A stretch of 64,000 bases of DNA from the NCBI GenBank assembly GCA_024743255.1, contig JANSWY010000003.1, positions 124,001-188,000 of the forward strand, given 5' to 3'. Position 1 is the stretch's first letter. The number at the start of each line of letters is the position of its first letter. Under the pieces are notes generated by a model. That model was not told the origin of the DNA and ran no database searches. It worked only from the letters and a program-made list of their open reading frames with translations. Origin of the DNA: a bacterium (GTDB taxonomy: Bacteria; Bacteroidota; Bacteroidia; Cytophagales; Cyclobacteriaceae). Made by a program: the position numbers and the translations under genes. This document shows positions 9,797 to 18,807 of the stretch, one piece after another.

Positions 9797-11845
9797 ATGT
9801 TATCAGATAAGTTAAAAATGCGCATCAGTTTAATCCTGGGAATCCTTTCCTGGATGGCATTTACTTATTTGGACCTATATCTACTATTCTATCAAAAGAA
9901 TAACCTCCCAATAGGACTTACAAATTATGTCCCAAGAATACTTCAGACAATTTTCATCCTTTCCTTATTCTTCTTTTATAGATACAGAATAACCAAGGCG
10001 GAAAATTTCAATTTCCTGGATTTACTCTGGAAAGTATTTGTCACGGGATTAATCACCACCATAGTATCACTTGCCATAAGGTCTTTCTTTATGGTATTTG
10101 GAAACAGTGCAATTGCCAACAATCTCTTGCTGATTAATCTTTTCTATCATATTAACATTGGGTTGATTACGGCCTTCCTTGTTTCTACTTTCATTATATG
10201 GAAAAAATTAATCCTATATCAGAAATCAAAACTCTTGATGCAGTTCTGGAATCTGTTTGAGTATTCTTTATTAGGGGGATTGGTTTTCGATATTATTGGT
10301 TATCAGCAGTTGGATCCGGTTTATAATGCCGTATTGGTATTCCTGGTTCTGCAGGGATTAGTTCTGTCATTCAATTTAAAGTGGGTAGCCTATCTGAATT
10401 TCAAACAAAAATGGAAAAGTATCCTTTTCATAGTTCTTGTAGGAATTTACCTCTGGCATTTCTTTACCAACTTAACAGCATTCTCGAAAAATTACACTTT
10501 AGTTCTTGACCTACTCAATGAGGTATTTATTATAGCAATATTTACCTTCATCTTCATTTACGCAGTAGTCTCGATACTAGTAATCATTTTCAACCTTCCT
10601 ACATCCTCAGTATTTGAGCGAAAGCTGAAGGAAGCAATGGATTTCCAAAGACTTAGTCAGTCCATTCCTGCCGGGCAGAATGAAGAGCAGGTATATGAAA
10701 TCTTACTCGACAGCTCAATGAGTGCCGTCTTTGCTGATGGGGCATGGCTGGAAATTGAAGGAGAAGATGGGGAACACTCCTTTGTAACCAGGAATGTAGA
10801 GGAACACGAAGTAAATGACATTAAAATATCAGTTAAGAATGCCTCAGTAAAGAAAATACTAAGCACTGAGTTCGACCGTTCACCTGGTTCTCAAAAAATA
10901 ACAGCAGCATTAAAACACCCAACATTCAAATCCATTATGGTGTTACCAATCATGGTCAAAAGTACTCAGGTTGGAAGTTTGGTGTTATTGAAAGAAGTAT
11001 CGGATGGTTTTAACAAAGAAATGATCAATATCATTAGCACATTTGTTAACCAGGCTAGCATATCAGTAGAGAATTTCCGTCTTATCAATGAAGCAATTGA
11101 AAATGAGCGGTATCAGGAAGAACTAAAAATTGCAAAACGAGTGCAACAGGCACTTTTGCCAAGTGATTTGGAACACAATGGCAAATTTGACATCTGTGCT
11201 TATTCTGTGGCCGCTGATGAAGTTGGTGGTGACTACTACGATTTATTAAAATTAGAAGAAGAAAAATACGCTCTGATTATTGGTGATGTTTCTGGTAAAG
11301 GTACATCTGCGGCGTTTCATATGTCGCAAATGAAAGGAATCTTCCATAGCTTAAGCCAGCTCAATTTGAACCCAAAAGATTTTCTGGTTCATGCAAATAG
11401 TGCCTTGAGCAGGTGTCTTGAGAAGACTTCATTTATAACAACATCATTTTATTTGATCGACACCAGTAGGAATCAAATTCAGTTTTCAAGGGCTGGGCAT
11501 TGTCCATCTTTATTTTATTGCAAACAAGATGGTACAACAGAATATTTTCAAAATAAAGGGTTGGGTTTGGGAATCCTGAGAAACTCTGACTTTCATAAAT
11601 ACGTTCAAGTGAATGAACTCAACTATTCTGAAGGTGATGTACTCGTTTTATACACCGACGGAATAACAGAAGCGACGAACTCCAACGGAGAAGAATTTGG
11701 ATACGATCGTCTCAAAAGGTCACTTGAAAAGAGCTCTCACCAAGCGCCAACTCAAATTAAAGAAGGAATTATTAAAGACTTGTATGATTTTTTAGGCACA
11801 ACTGACCTAAATGATGATTACACAGTTGTGATATTAAAATTTTGA
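9797..11845 (+). CDS. membrane-anchored PP2C/SpoIIE-type serine phosphatase with GAF domain
   Basis: Codes for 682 residues. The N-terminal half (about 9-275) has seven or eight hydrophobic helices with no known sensor signature. A GAF-like domain spans about 290-440 (SAVFADGAWLEIEGEDG, VNQASISVEN). A linker helix AKRVQQALLP leads into the RsbU/SpoIIE phosphatase domain (about 465-680), with metal-binding motifs DEVGGDYYD, GDVSGKG and YTDGITEA intact. It should dephosphorylate the STAS protein encoded immediately downstream (4-base gap), switching a partner such as an anti-sigma factor. The input signal is inferred to be sensed by the membrane or GAF domain. Confidence 0.9.
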   Translation: MLSDKLKMRISLILGILSWMAFTYLDLYLLFYQKNNLPIGLTNYVPRILQTIFILSLFFFYRYRITKAENFNFLDLLWKVFVTGLITTIVSLAIRSFFMVFGNSAIANNLLLINLFYHINIGLITAFLVSTFIIWKKLILYQKSKLLMQFWNLFEYSLLGGLVFDIIGYQQLDPVYNAVLVFLVLQGLVLSFNLKWVAYLNFKQKWKSILFIVLVGIYLWHFFTNLTAFSKNYTLVLDLLNEVFIIAIFTFIFIYAVVSILVIIFNLPTSSVFERKLKEAMDFQRLSQSIPAGQNEEQVYEILLDSSMSAVFADGAWLEIEGEDGEHSFVTRNVEEHEVNDIKISVKNASVKKILSTEFDRSPGSQKITAALKHPTFKSIMVLPIMVKSTQVGSLVLLKEVSDGFNKEMINIISTFVNQASISVENFRLINEAIENERYQEELKIAKRVQQALLPSDLEHNGKFDICAYSVAADEVGGDYYDLLKLEEEKYALIIGDVSGKGTSAAFHMSQMKGIFHSLSQLNLNPKDFLVHANSALSRCLEKTSFITTSFYLIDTSRNQIQFSRAGHCPSLFYCKQDGTTEYFQNKGLGLGILRNSDFHKYVQVNELNYSEGDVLVLYTDGITEATNSNGEEFGYDRLKRSLEKSSHQAPTQIKEGIIKDLYDFLGTTDLNDDYTVVILKF

Positions 11846-11849
11846 TTGA

Positions 11850-12191
11850 ATGATTGAGATTTCAAATACGGAGGAAGAAAACGTTCAGATCCTTAAGGTG
11901 ATAGGAGATGTGGATGCAAGTTCTTCAATTCATCTTGATAGTGCTTTGGCAGAAGCAATAGAAAAGAACAAAAATATCATTGTAGATCTTGGACAGTTAA
12001 ATTATATCTCATCCGCAGGTCTAGGTGTTTTCATGTCTTATCTTAAAGAATTAGATGCCAACAGTTTAAAACTTGTACTATCAGGCCTGAATGAAAAGGT
12101 ATTCCATGTATTTGAAATTTTAGGCCTTGACCAACTCCTAACCATAAAAGAAGATTTGGACAAAGCAAGGGCAGAACTCAATGAAGTATAA
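11850..12191 (+). CDS. STAS domain anti-sigma factor antagonist
   Basis: Codes for 113 residues forming one STAS domain. The phosphorylation loop is present as LNYISSAGLGVF, with Ser54/Ser55 aligned to the serine phosphorylated in SpoIIAA/RsbV proteins. In the classical partner switch the unphosphorylated form binds the anti-sigma kinase and releases its target. It sits between its predicted phosphatase (4 bases upstream) and predicted kinase (11-base overlap downstream), which is a complete three-part switch. Confidence 0.93.
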   Translation: MIEISNTEEENVQILKVIGDVDASSSIHLDSALAEAIEKNKNIIVDLGQLNYISSAGLGVFMSYLKELDANSLKLVLSGLNEKVFHVFEILGLDQLLTIKEDLDKARAELNEV

Positions 12192-12594
12192 TTTAAAAAT
12201 ATCGTGTACCAAAAGTAACCTTCCGGATATTCGGGTATTTGTAGCCGATATCCTGGAGAAACACTCCTACCCAGAGATTGAAGCTCATAAGCTGGTACTG
12301 GCAGTAGACGAGGTTTGTGCTAACCTTATTATCCACGCTAACAACTGCAATCCAGATGAATCTCTGAGCCTCTCAATTTTATATAACAAGAACAAATCAA
12401 TAATTTTTGAAATTACCGACAAAGGAATTGGCTTTGACATGAACAAGTACAAGGAACCAACTTTGCACGAACTTGTAGACTCTAAAAGGAAGGGTGGACT
12501 CGGATTGATGTTGGTCAAAAGAATAATGGATAAAATTGAATTTAAATCCGAAAAGAATAGCAATATTTGCAGGCTGATTAAATTAATGAACTAA
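12181..12594 (+). CDS. RsbW/SpoIIAB-like anti-sigma serine kinase (HATPase)
   Basis: Codes for 137 residues of a GHKL ATPase fold. The N-box DEVCANLIIHA carries Glu44 and Asn48, the G1 box is TDKGIGFD (79-86) and a G2-like GGLGLMLVKRIMD follows. It is expected to phosphorylate the upstream STAS protein and to bind a sigma factor or other effector. The gene overlaps the STAS gene by 11 bases, indicating translational coupling. No sigma factor gene is present in the window, so the output partner is unknown. Confidence 0.9.
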   Translation: MKYNLKISCTKSNLPDIRVFVADILEKHSYPEIEAHKLVLAVDEVCANLIIHANNCNPDESLSLSILYNKNKSIIFEITDKGIGFDMNKYKEPTLHELVDSKRKGGLGLMLVKRIMDKIEFKSEKNSNICRLIKLMN

Positions 12595-12628
12595 GTATTA
12601 AGAGATTAGCTTATCTCTGTTTTGCGTC

Positions 12629-14557
12629 ATGAAAAAAATTTATCTCCTGGTTGCAGTCGTTTTTGCACTTATTTCTTGTCAGGTACAAAACTCTACCAAA
12701 AGTAATATTGAAAAGCCTCTATTCACTATCGAGGATGAGGCAATCTCCAGTGAAGACTTTAAGTATGCCTTCTTGAAAAACTATCGCCCAAATGATAGTC
12801 TTACAATAGAAGAAGATGTGAAAGAATATCTTGATCTGTACATCAAATTCAAATTGAAAGTTAAAGAAGCAAGAACACTTGGTTATGCTGACAGACAATC
12901 ATATAAAGATGAGCTGGAAAAGTATCAAAAGGATCTGGCTAAGCCTTATTTGACAGAAAGCAAGGTAACAGAAGAATTGATAAAGGAAACTTACGAACGT
13001 TTAAAAACTGAAGTAAAGGCTTCTCACATTTTGATCAAGGTTCAGCCAGGTCAAGAAGATACAACAAAAGCTTGGACTAAGATCAATGAAATCAGAGCTC
13101 TTGCTATGAATGGAAATGATTTTGATTCATTGGCAACAACATACTCAGAGGATCCATCAGCAAAAATTAATAAAGGAAGTCTTGGATACTTTACTGCTCT
13201 ACAAATGGTTTACCCTTTTGAAAATGCTGCCTTTAATACAGAAATCGGAGATATTTCTGAGCCTGTAAAAACTCAATTTGGTTATCACCTGATCAAGGTT
13301 TTTGATTCGAGGGAGGCTAGAGGAAGAATGAGAGTAGCTCATATCATGATTCGTACACCAAGGGGGCAGTCCGCTGAAGACAGTACTAAGAGCAAACAAA
13401 AGATTGATGCCATTTATGAGGAAATCAAAAGTGGATCGGATTGGAAACAATTAGTAATAGACTATTCCGAAGATCCAGGGTCAAAATCCAAAGGTGGTGA
13501 ATTACCATGGTTTGGAACTGGAAACTTTGTTCCTGCATTCGAAGAACAAGCATTTGCTCTGGACTCCACAAAAATTTACTCCGAACCATTCAAAACTGTT
13601 TATGGCTGGCATATTATCAAATACCTTGACCGAAAAGGGTTAGGTTCTTTTGAGGATATGAAATCTGAAATTGAGAGAAAAGTTGGAAGAGATAGTAGAA
13701 CCAAAGTCAAGAACCAAGTAGTATTAGATAGAATAAAACGTGAAAATTCCTTTGAGAAAAATCAAGATGTGGTGGACGAAGTGATCACTGCAATTGATTC
13801 CACTGCTTATAGTGACGAATTGGACAACAAAGTTCTATTTAAGTTGGGAGCGAAAGAATACATCGTAAAGCAATTCAAGCAACATTTCGATGAAGCACCT
13901 GGTACAAGAAAAATAGCAAGCGTTCAGTATAACCTGTTTGAAAAGAAAAGCATCATGGCTTTTGAGAACGATCAATTGGAATTTAAATATCCTGAATACA
14001 GAGCACTTCTCAATGAGTACAGAGATGGCATTTTACTGTTCGACGTGATGGAGCAGCTAGTTTGGCAAAAAGCATCACAGGACTCGCTAGGGCTTGCACA
14101 GTTTTATGAATCAAATAAAGCTAAGTACATAAAAAGAGATGTGGCATTAGCAGATATATTTACTGCCAAATCTTCAAGCGTTATAGATTCTGTGCAAGCA
14201 ATGTTAGAAAACGGAGTTACTACTGCAGACATTGATGAAGAAATGAATGCTAAGGACCCCTTAACTTTACAAGTGAGACAAAATAACTTTGCTAAGGGCG
14301 AAAATTCTTTCGTAGATAAAAACTCCTCAATAGGAATACATCGATATGAAGAAAACAAGAGACATTATCTGCTAAATATCAAAGAAAATAAACCAGAGAT
14401 CACACCCGAGTTGAAAGACATAAAAGGAAGAGTAATTTCTGATTTTCAGGACCACCTGGAAGAGAGCTGGATAGAAGAACTTAAATCGAAATATACGATT
14501 GAGGTGGATGATAGTGTTTTTAAAAAAGTGACAAGTGAAATTGAAAGCAGCATATAA
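12629..14557 (+). CDS. PpiC-type peptidyl-prolyl isomerase lipoprotein (two rotamase domains)
   Basis: Codes for 642 residues. The N-terminus is a lipoprotein signal with lipobox LISC (Cys near residue 17). Two parvulin rotamase repeats follow: about 133-228 (KASHILIKVQPG ... FGYHLIKVFD) and 236-335 (RVAHIMIRTPRG ... YGWHIIKYLD). A long C-terminal helical part has no named domain. It probably acts in the periplasm on folding outer-membrane proteins, like SurA or PrsA. It is the first gene of a three-gene set; its end overlaps the next gene by 23 bases. Confidence 0.9.
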   Translation: MKKIYLLVAVVFALISCQVQNSTKSNIEKPLFTIEDEAISSEDFKYAFLKNYRPNDSLTIEEDVKEYLDLYIKFKLKVKEARTLGYADRQSYKDELEKYQKDLAKPYLTESKVTEELIKETYERLKTEVKASHILIKVQPGQEDTTKAWTKINEIRALAMNGNDFDSLATTYSEDPSAKINKGSLGYFTALQMVYPFENAAFNTEIGDISEPVKTQFGYHLIKVFDSREARGRMRVAHIMIRTPRGQSAEDSTKSKQKIDAIYEEIKSGSDWKQLVIDYSEDPGSKSKGGELPWFGTGNFVPAFEEQAFALDSTKIYSEPFKTVYGWHIIKYLDRKGLGSFEDMKSEIERKVGRDSRTKVKNQVVLDRIKRENSFEKNQDVVDEVITAIDSTAYSDELDNKVLFKLGAKEYIVKQFKQHFDEAPGTRKIASVQYNLFEKKSIMAFENDQLEFKYPEYRALLNEYRDGILLFDVMEQLVWQKASQDSLGLAQFYESNKAKYIKRDVALADIFTAKSSSVIDSVQAMLENGVTTADIDEEMNAKDPLTLQVRQNNFAKGENSFVDKNSSIGIHRYEENKRHYLLNIKENKPEITPELKDIKGRVISDFQDHLEESWIEELKSKYTIEVDDSVFKKVTSEIESSI

Positions 14558-15407
14558 ATATATATTAGTACTTGCGGTGATTTCTTCATCCTGCGAATAT
14601 TTCAAGGGATCGGATACTTCAGACGAAGCAGAGAAAGTATCAATTGCCCGGGTGAAACAGACGTACTTGTATGAAGATGACCTCAGTGGTTTAACTTCTC
14701 CTAACATGACATCTGAGGACAGTACCATTCGAATTAAAAATTACATCGATAATTGGATTAAAAAACAATTACTGATTGACAAGGCCATTTCTCAGATAGA
14801 ATTTAACGAGGCTGAATTGGATCGTAAAGTATTAGACTATAGATACGCACTAATCGTACATGAGTACGAGAAGTTTTATGTGAATCAGGAGATCAGTAAA
14901 GAGGTAACTGAAGATGAAATTGAAGCCTACTACGAAGAGAAATATGAGAACTTTCTTTTAAAGCAAAATATCATCAGATGCCTGTTTGCTAAAGTACCTA
15001 AAGAAGCCCCAAGGGTAAGTGATCTTAGTCAATGGATGAGAAGATATCCAAATTCAGATATAGAAGAAATCCAATCTTATTGCTATCAGTTTGCAAACAA
15101 ATCTTCGCTTGTAGACACTCTATGGATAAATTTTGATGAAATCATACAGAACACTGTCTTATCAGACATACCTAATAAAGTACAGTTTTTGAAAAATAAT
15201 AAGTACGTCGAGGCAACCGATGAGGAGTTTATCTACTTATTGAAAATACTAGACTATAAAATTTCGGATCAGATATCACCGTTAGAATTCATTAGAGATG
15301 ATATTAGAAATATCATTATCAACAAAAGAAAAATTAGTATCAAGAAAGATCTGGAAGAAAGAATATTTAAAGAAGCGAGACAGAATGAAGAGTTTGAAAT
15401 TTTTTAA
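14535..15407 (+). CDS. SurA/PpiC N-terminal-like lipoprotein without rotamase domain
   Basis: Codes for 290 residues from a GTG start. A lipobox (VISSSCEY) predicts lipidation. The helical region with DNWIKKQLLIDKAI and the EEYYEEKYENF-like segment (VTEDEIEAYYEEKY) resembles the chaperone part of SurA/PrsA proteins, but no HIL...FG.H rotamase core can be found. It is probably a non-catalytic periplasmic chaperone working with its neighbours. It overlaps both: 23 bases with the upstream isomerase gene and 23 bases with surA downstream, so expression is tightly coupled. Confidence 0.75.
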   Translation: MKLKAAYKYILVLAVISSSCEYFKGSDTSDEAEKVSIARVKQTYLYEDDLSGLTSPNMTSEDSTIRIKNYIDNWIKKQLLIDKAISQIEFNEAELDRKVLDYRYALIVHEYEKFYVNQEISKEVTEDEIEAYYEEKYENFLLKQNIIRCLFAKVPKEAPRVSDLSQWMRRYPNSDIEEIQSYCYQFANKSSLVDTLWINFDEIIQNTVLSDIPNKVQFLKNNKYVEATDEEFIYLLKILDYKISDQISPLEFIRDDIRNIIINKRKISIKKDLEERIFKEARQNEEFEIF

Positions 15408-16734
15408 GCATCTAATCATAGCATTTCTAATCAGCATAAACTTTGCTGCTTTTAGTCAGAATTCCAATGGAGTGGTTGTCGATAAAATCATTGCAAAAGT
15501 GGATGACTATATCATCTTAAAATCAGATTTGGAAAATGCTTATCAGGAAATGATTGCCAGAGGTGCTTTTAGCAGTGAAGAAGATAAATGCAAAATTCTT
15601 GAGAGTCTGATCATCAATAAATTGATGGTTGCAAAAGCAGAAATAGACTCAGTAGAGGTAAGCGATGATGAGGTAAACTCAAACTTGGACCGAAGAATGA
15701 CTTACTTTATCTCACAAGTAGGTTCAGAAGAACGCCTTGAGGAGTTCTATGGCAAATCACTAGACCAATTCAGAGCTGAGCTGTTTGACGACATCAAGGA
15801 ACAGCTTGTTGTACAAAAAATGCAAAGTGAGATCACCTCTGACATCAAGGTCACCCCTAATGAAGTAAAGAAATTCTACAAATCCATACCAAGGGATAGT
15901 CTACCGTATTTCTCTACTGAGGTAGCAGTAGGGCAACTTGTTAAAATACCAAAACCTGGTGAAGTAGAGCAACAAAAAGTTATTAATCAATTAAACGATC
16001 TAAGGTCTCAGATAATGGATGGAATTGATTTTGGTGTACTAGCAAAGCAATACAGCCAGGATCCTGGATCCAGACAACAGGGAGGAATGTTGCCATTTTT
16101 CAAAAGAGGAGAGCTGGCCCCAGAATATGAAGCTACGGCGCTTAGCTTAGCTCCTGGAGAAATTTCTGAGCCGGTTGTTACAGACTTTGGTGTTCACATT
16201 ATTGAGTTAATCGAAAAGAGAGGAAACTCATTCAAAAGTAGACATATCTTAATGATACCAAGAGTATCTTTTAAGGATCGCCAAGAGACTCAGGATTACC
16301 TGGATAGCTTAAGGACCTTGATTGTGAATGACAGTATCGATTTTGAAGCTGCTGCAAAAGAATACTCTGACGATAAGCAGACATCTGGAAGCGGTGGATT
16401 TCTTCAGGCAAGTGATGGCGCCACCCGGATTTCTGTAAAGGACCTGGACCCAGGTTTGTTTTTTGCTATTGATACAATGAAAGTGGGCTCTGTAAGTACC
16501 ACAATGGAGTTTGACCAGCCGGATGGAACAAAAGCCTATCGAATTGTTTATTATAAAGAACAAACTCCTCCCCACAGGGCAAATCTTAAAGATGACTATC
16601 AAAAAATCGCTACAGCGGCACAAAACTCTAAGAAAAACCGTATACTATCAGAATGGTTCGAAAAAGCTCAGAAAGGAATATTTATAGAGGTTGATCCGGA
16701 TTATGATTTTTGTAACTTACCGATAATACAGTAA
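15385..16734 (+). CDS. surA: SurA-like periplasmic chaperone / peptidyl-prolyl isomerase
   Basis: Codes for 449 residues with a signal peptide (FLISINFAAFSQ). The chaperone N-domain begins VVVDKIIAKVDDYIILKSDLENA, the hallmark of SurA. Two parvulin domains follow: about 168-268 (QYSQDPGSRQQGGMLP, FGVHIIEL) and about 273-385 (SRHILMIPR, EYSDDKQTSGSGG). It assists folding of outer-membrane beta-barrel proteins. The start at 15385 (MKSLKFFKHL) places the signal peptide at the N-terminus; an ATG at 15298 would add 29 charged residues in front of it. Confidence 0.92.
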   Translation: MKSLKFFKHLIIAFLISINFAAFSQNSNGVVVDKIIAKVDDYIILKSDLENAYQEMIARGAFSSEEDKCKILESLIINKLMVAKAEIDSVEVSDDEVNSNLDRRMTYFISQVGSEERLEEFYGKSLDQFRAELFDDIKEQLVVQKMQSEITSDIKVTPNEVKKFYKSIPRDSLPYFSTEVAVGQLVKIPKPGEVEQQKVINQLNDLRSQIMDGIDFGVLAKQYSQDPGSRQQGGMLPFFKRGELAPEYEATALSLAPGEISEPVVTDFGVHIIELIEKRGNSFKSRHILMIPRVSFKDRQETQDYLDSLRTLIVNDSIDFEAAAKEYSDDKQTSGSGGFLQASDGATRISVKDLDPGLFFAIDTMKVGSVSTTMEFDQPDGTKAYRIVYYKEQTPPHRANLKDDYQKIATAAQNSKKNRILSEWFEKAQKGIFIEVDPDYDFCNLPIIQ

Positions 16735-16747
16735 CAATAAAAAGTAT

Positions 16748-17710
16748 ATGTCTAAAACGAACGAAGTAGAAGCTGCAAACCAACTTTACCAGGCTTATAG
16801 CGATCTTAAAGCTGAAATATCAAAAGTAATTGTTGGGCAAGAAGATGTAGTAAGACTATTGATTACTGCAATATTTTGTGAAGGTCACTCCCTTTTGGTA
16901 GGTGTACCAGGGTTAGCCAAAACACTTCTTATTCAGACTATTTCGAAAGCACTAAATCTGGATTTCAATAGAATTCAATTTACACCAGACTTAATGCCTT
17001 CAGATATTCTTGGTGCTGAAACGTTAGATCAAAACAGAAACTTCCAGTTCGTTAAAGGACCAATATTTTCAAACATTATTCTAGCAGATGAAATTAACCG
17101 TACTCCTCCTAAGACGCAATCAGCGCTATTAGAATCTATGCAGGAGTATAGTGTTACAATAAGTGGGAAACATTACGGTCTGAGCAAACCGTTTTTCGTT
17201 CTGGCTACTCAAAACCCAATTGAACAAGAGGGAACCTACCCTTTACCGGAAGCTCAACTTGATCGATTCATGTTTATGATTAAGCTGGATTACCCGGACT
17301 ATCAATCTGAACTAGATATAGTAAAAAACACCACTTCCAACGTAACTCAGGAAGTGAAGCCTGTTTTATCTGGTGAAGATATAATGAAGTTTCAGGAGCT
17401 TGTTAAAAAAGTGCCTGTGGCAGATAATGTCATTGAGTATGCAGTCTCGCTAACACACAAAACAAGACCTAACTCTGAAAAAGCTTCTCAACAAGCCAAT
17501 GAGTACCTGGAATGGGGAGCAGGTCCAAGAGCATCACAGTATTTAGTTTTAGGAGCTAAATGCAATGCACTATTAAATGGAAAGTATTCCCCAGATATTG
17601 AAGATGTTCAAGCAATTGCAACGCCTATTCTAAGACACAGAATTGTAAGAAATTTCAAAGCAGAGGCTGAAGGAATTACAGAAGAGAAGCTGATCAAGGA
17701 ATTACTCTAA
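16748..17710 (+). CDS. MoxR-type AAA+ ATPase
   Basis: Codes for 320 residues, the usual MoxR length. Walker A is GVPGLAKT and Walker B LADEINRTPPKTQSALLE, with sensor 1 in FFVLATQNPIEQEGTYPLPEAQLDRF. MoxR proteins act as chaperone-like ATPases that help assemble or activate partner complexes, typically with DUF58 and VWA-domain proteins. No such partner follows here: the next gene is convergent and overlaps its last four bases. It lies 13 bases after surA and could be part of the chaperone operon, which would be in keeping with an envelope-assembly role. Confidence 0.93.
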   Translation: MSKTNEVEAANQLYQAYSDLKAEISKVIVGQEDVVRLLITAIFCEGHSLLVGVPGLAKTLLIQTISKALNLDFNRIQFTPDLMPSDILGAETLDQNRNFQFVKGPIFSNIILADEINRTPPKTQSALLESMQEYSVTISGKHYGLSKPFFVLATQNPIEQEGTYPLPEAQLDRFMFMIKLDYPDYQSELDIVKNTTSNVTQEVKPVLSGEDIMKFQELVKKVPVADNVIEYAVSLTHKTRPNSEKASQQANEYLEWGAGPRASQYLVLGAKCNALLNGKYSPDIEDVQAIATPILRHRIVRNFKAEAEGITEEKLIKELL

Positions 17711-18453
17711 GATTTAATCATCACATAAAGCGCAAGGCTGATAACTGATATAGCAAAGAACGAAATCGCATACAGCAGAAAGCCAAATACGATTTTAACG
17801 ATGATGATACCAATCCTGTCTCCGTATACTCTGCGTTGAGAAACAAATAAGTATACAAGTAGTGTCACAAGGATCGCTAAAAATATCCAGTAGTTTATAT
17901 CAAAAGAATCCGTTGTAATATAGGTTGTTACGATCAAATACAACGCCAGCACGATAAACATGAATGAATGAAAGTGCAGAGAGAAGATAAAATGCACAAA
18001 GTAGTTTGAGTATTTCTTCCTGTTAAACATGTATAAAACCAATGCAAAAATGGGAAGCAATACAAATAGAACCTTGTGCATGTGTTGGTCAATGAAGTAA
18101 TCAAATTTATCCTGGGAGATATTTTCCCCTGCCATTTCTAGTGATTGGGATGGGTTCAATTGAGCAAATACCACAAAAAAGAATATACTAACAAACAGAT
18201 ATAGTCTTAATGGGGGAATGTAACTAACTCTCTTGCCCTTCAAGTATTCTAACGTTAAAAACCCAGGCCGAAATACCAATGGCTGAAGACTTTTGAAAAT
18301 CTTAGAATCGAATGTAAAGTAGTCCCCAAGAAAATCTACAATCAGTCCTCGCACAGAGGCTAACTTAGAAGTATCCTTCTGACCACACTTTGGACAATAT
18401 AAATACTCATCCGCTAGCTGAAAATCACAATTCTGGCAACTTTTAGAGTTCAT
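17707..18453 (-). CDS. DUF3667 membrane protein with N-terminal zinc ribbon
   Basis: Codes for 248 residues. The N-terminus has a zinc-ribbon made of two CxxC pairs (CQNC at 6-9, CPKC at 20-23). The DUF3667 core follows (FTFDSKIFKSLQPLVFRPGFLTLEYLKGKR), then about five hydrophobic helices. Members of this family are widespread in Bacteroidota and of unknown function. The 3' end overlaps the convergent moxR gene by four bases, with no terminator in between. Confidence 0.85.
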   Translation of the reverse strand: MNSKSCQNCDFQLADEYLYCPKCGQKDTSKLASVRGLIVDFLGDYFTFDSKIFKSLQPLVFRPGFLTLEYLKGKRVSYIPPLRLYLFVSIFFFVVFAQLNPSQSLEMAGENISQDKFDYFIDQHMHKVLFVLLPIFALVLYMFNRKKYSNYFVHFIFSLHFHSFMFIVLALYLIVTTYITTDSFDINYWIFLAILVTLLVYLFVSQRRVYGDRIGIIIVKIVFGFLLYAISFFAISVISLALYVMIKS

Positions 18454-18513
18454 TAGGGTTATATTAGCACAGACGATTAAAAATAATCTATTTCAATAGT
18501 AAACTCCTAGTTT

Positions 18514-18807
18514 TTGAAAATAGTAATCACAATCATTGTTTTTGTCTTAATAGGCTTCACCTCTTACGCCCAAACATTGGAAGTGGATTCCTCCGTTACC
18601 AGTAAGTACAGGATTGTGAAAGTTACCAAAACACCTGAGTCTCAAGTTATCCAGGAACCAGAAGAAGAAAAAGGTTTTGGTGATATGTTACTATCTCTTG
18701 GAGATGGCTTCATCAAACGGCTCAAATACAGATTCAATCTTGAAGGTGTAGAAGAGAAAGTCAACAAGTTCAAGAAAGATAAGCCTGAAAAGGATTCCGG
18801 AGGCTAG
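18514..18807 (+). CDS. small secreted hypothetical protein
   Basis: Codes for 97 residues from a TTG start, with a signal peptide ([18 protein letters not shown]) and a mature part of about 75 residues that is acidic in the middle (EPEEEKG) and Lys-rich at the end. No domain is recognised. The 3' end overlaps pheS by four bases in convergent orientation. The signal peptide is the main reason to believe it is a real gene. Confidence 0.55.
   Translation: MKIVITIIVFVLIGFTSYAQTLEVDSSVTSKYRIVKVTKTPESQVIQEPEEEKGFGDMLLSLGDGFIKRLKYRFNLEGVEEKVNKFKKDKPEKDSGG

Noticed and set aside
12601-12618. Small hairpin AGAGAT...ATCTCT before the first isomerase gene
   Set aside because: Only six AT-rich base pairs, followed by GTTTTG rather than a clean T-run, so a terminator is not convincing.
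14372-14728. 118-codon minus-strand frame across the first two chaperone genes
   Set aside because: It overlaps two well-supported genes and has no recognisable features.
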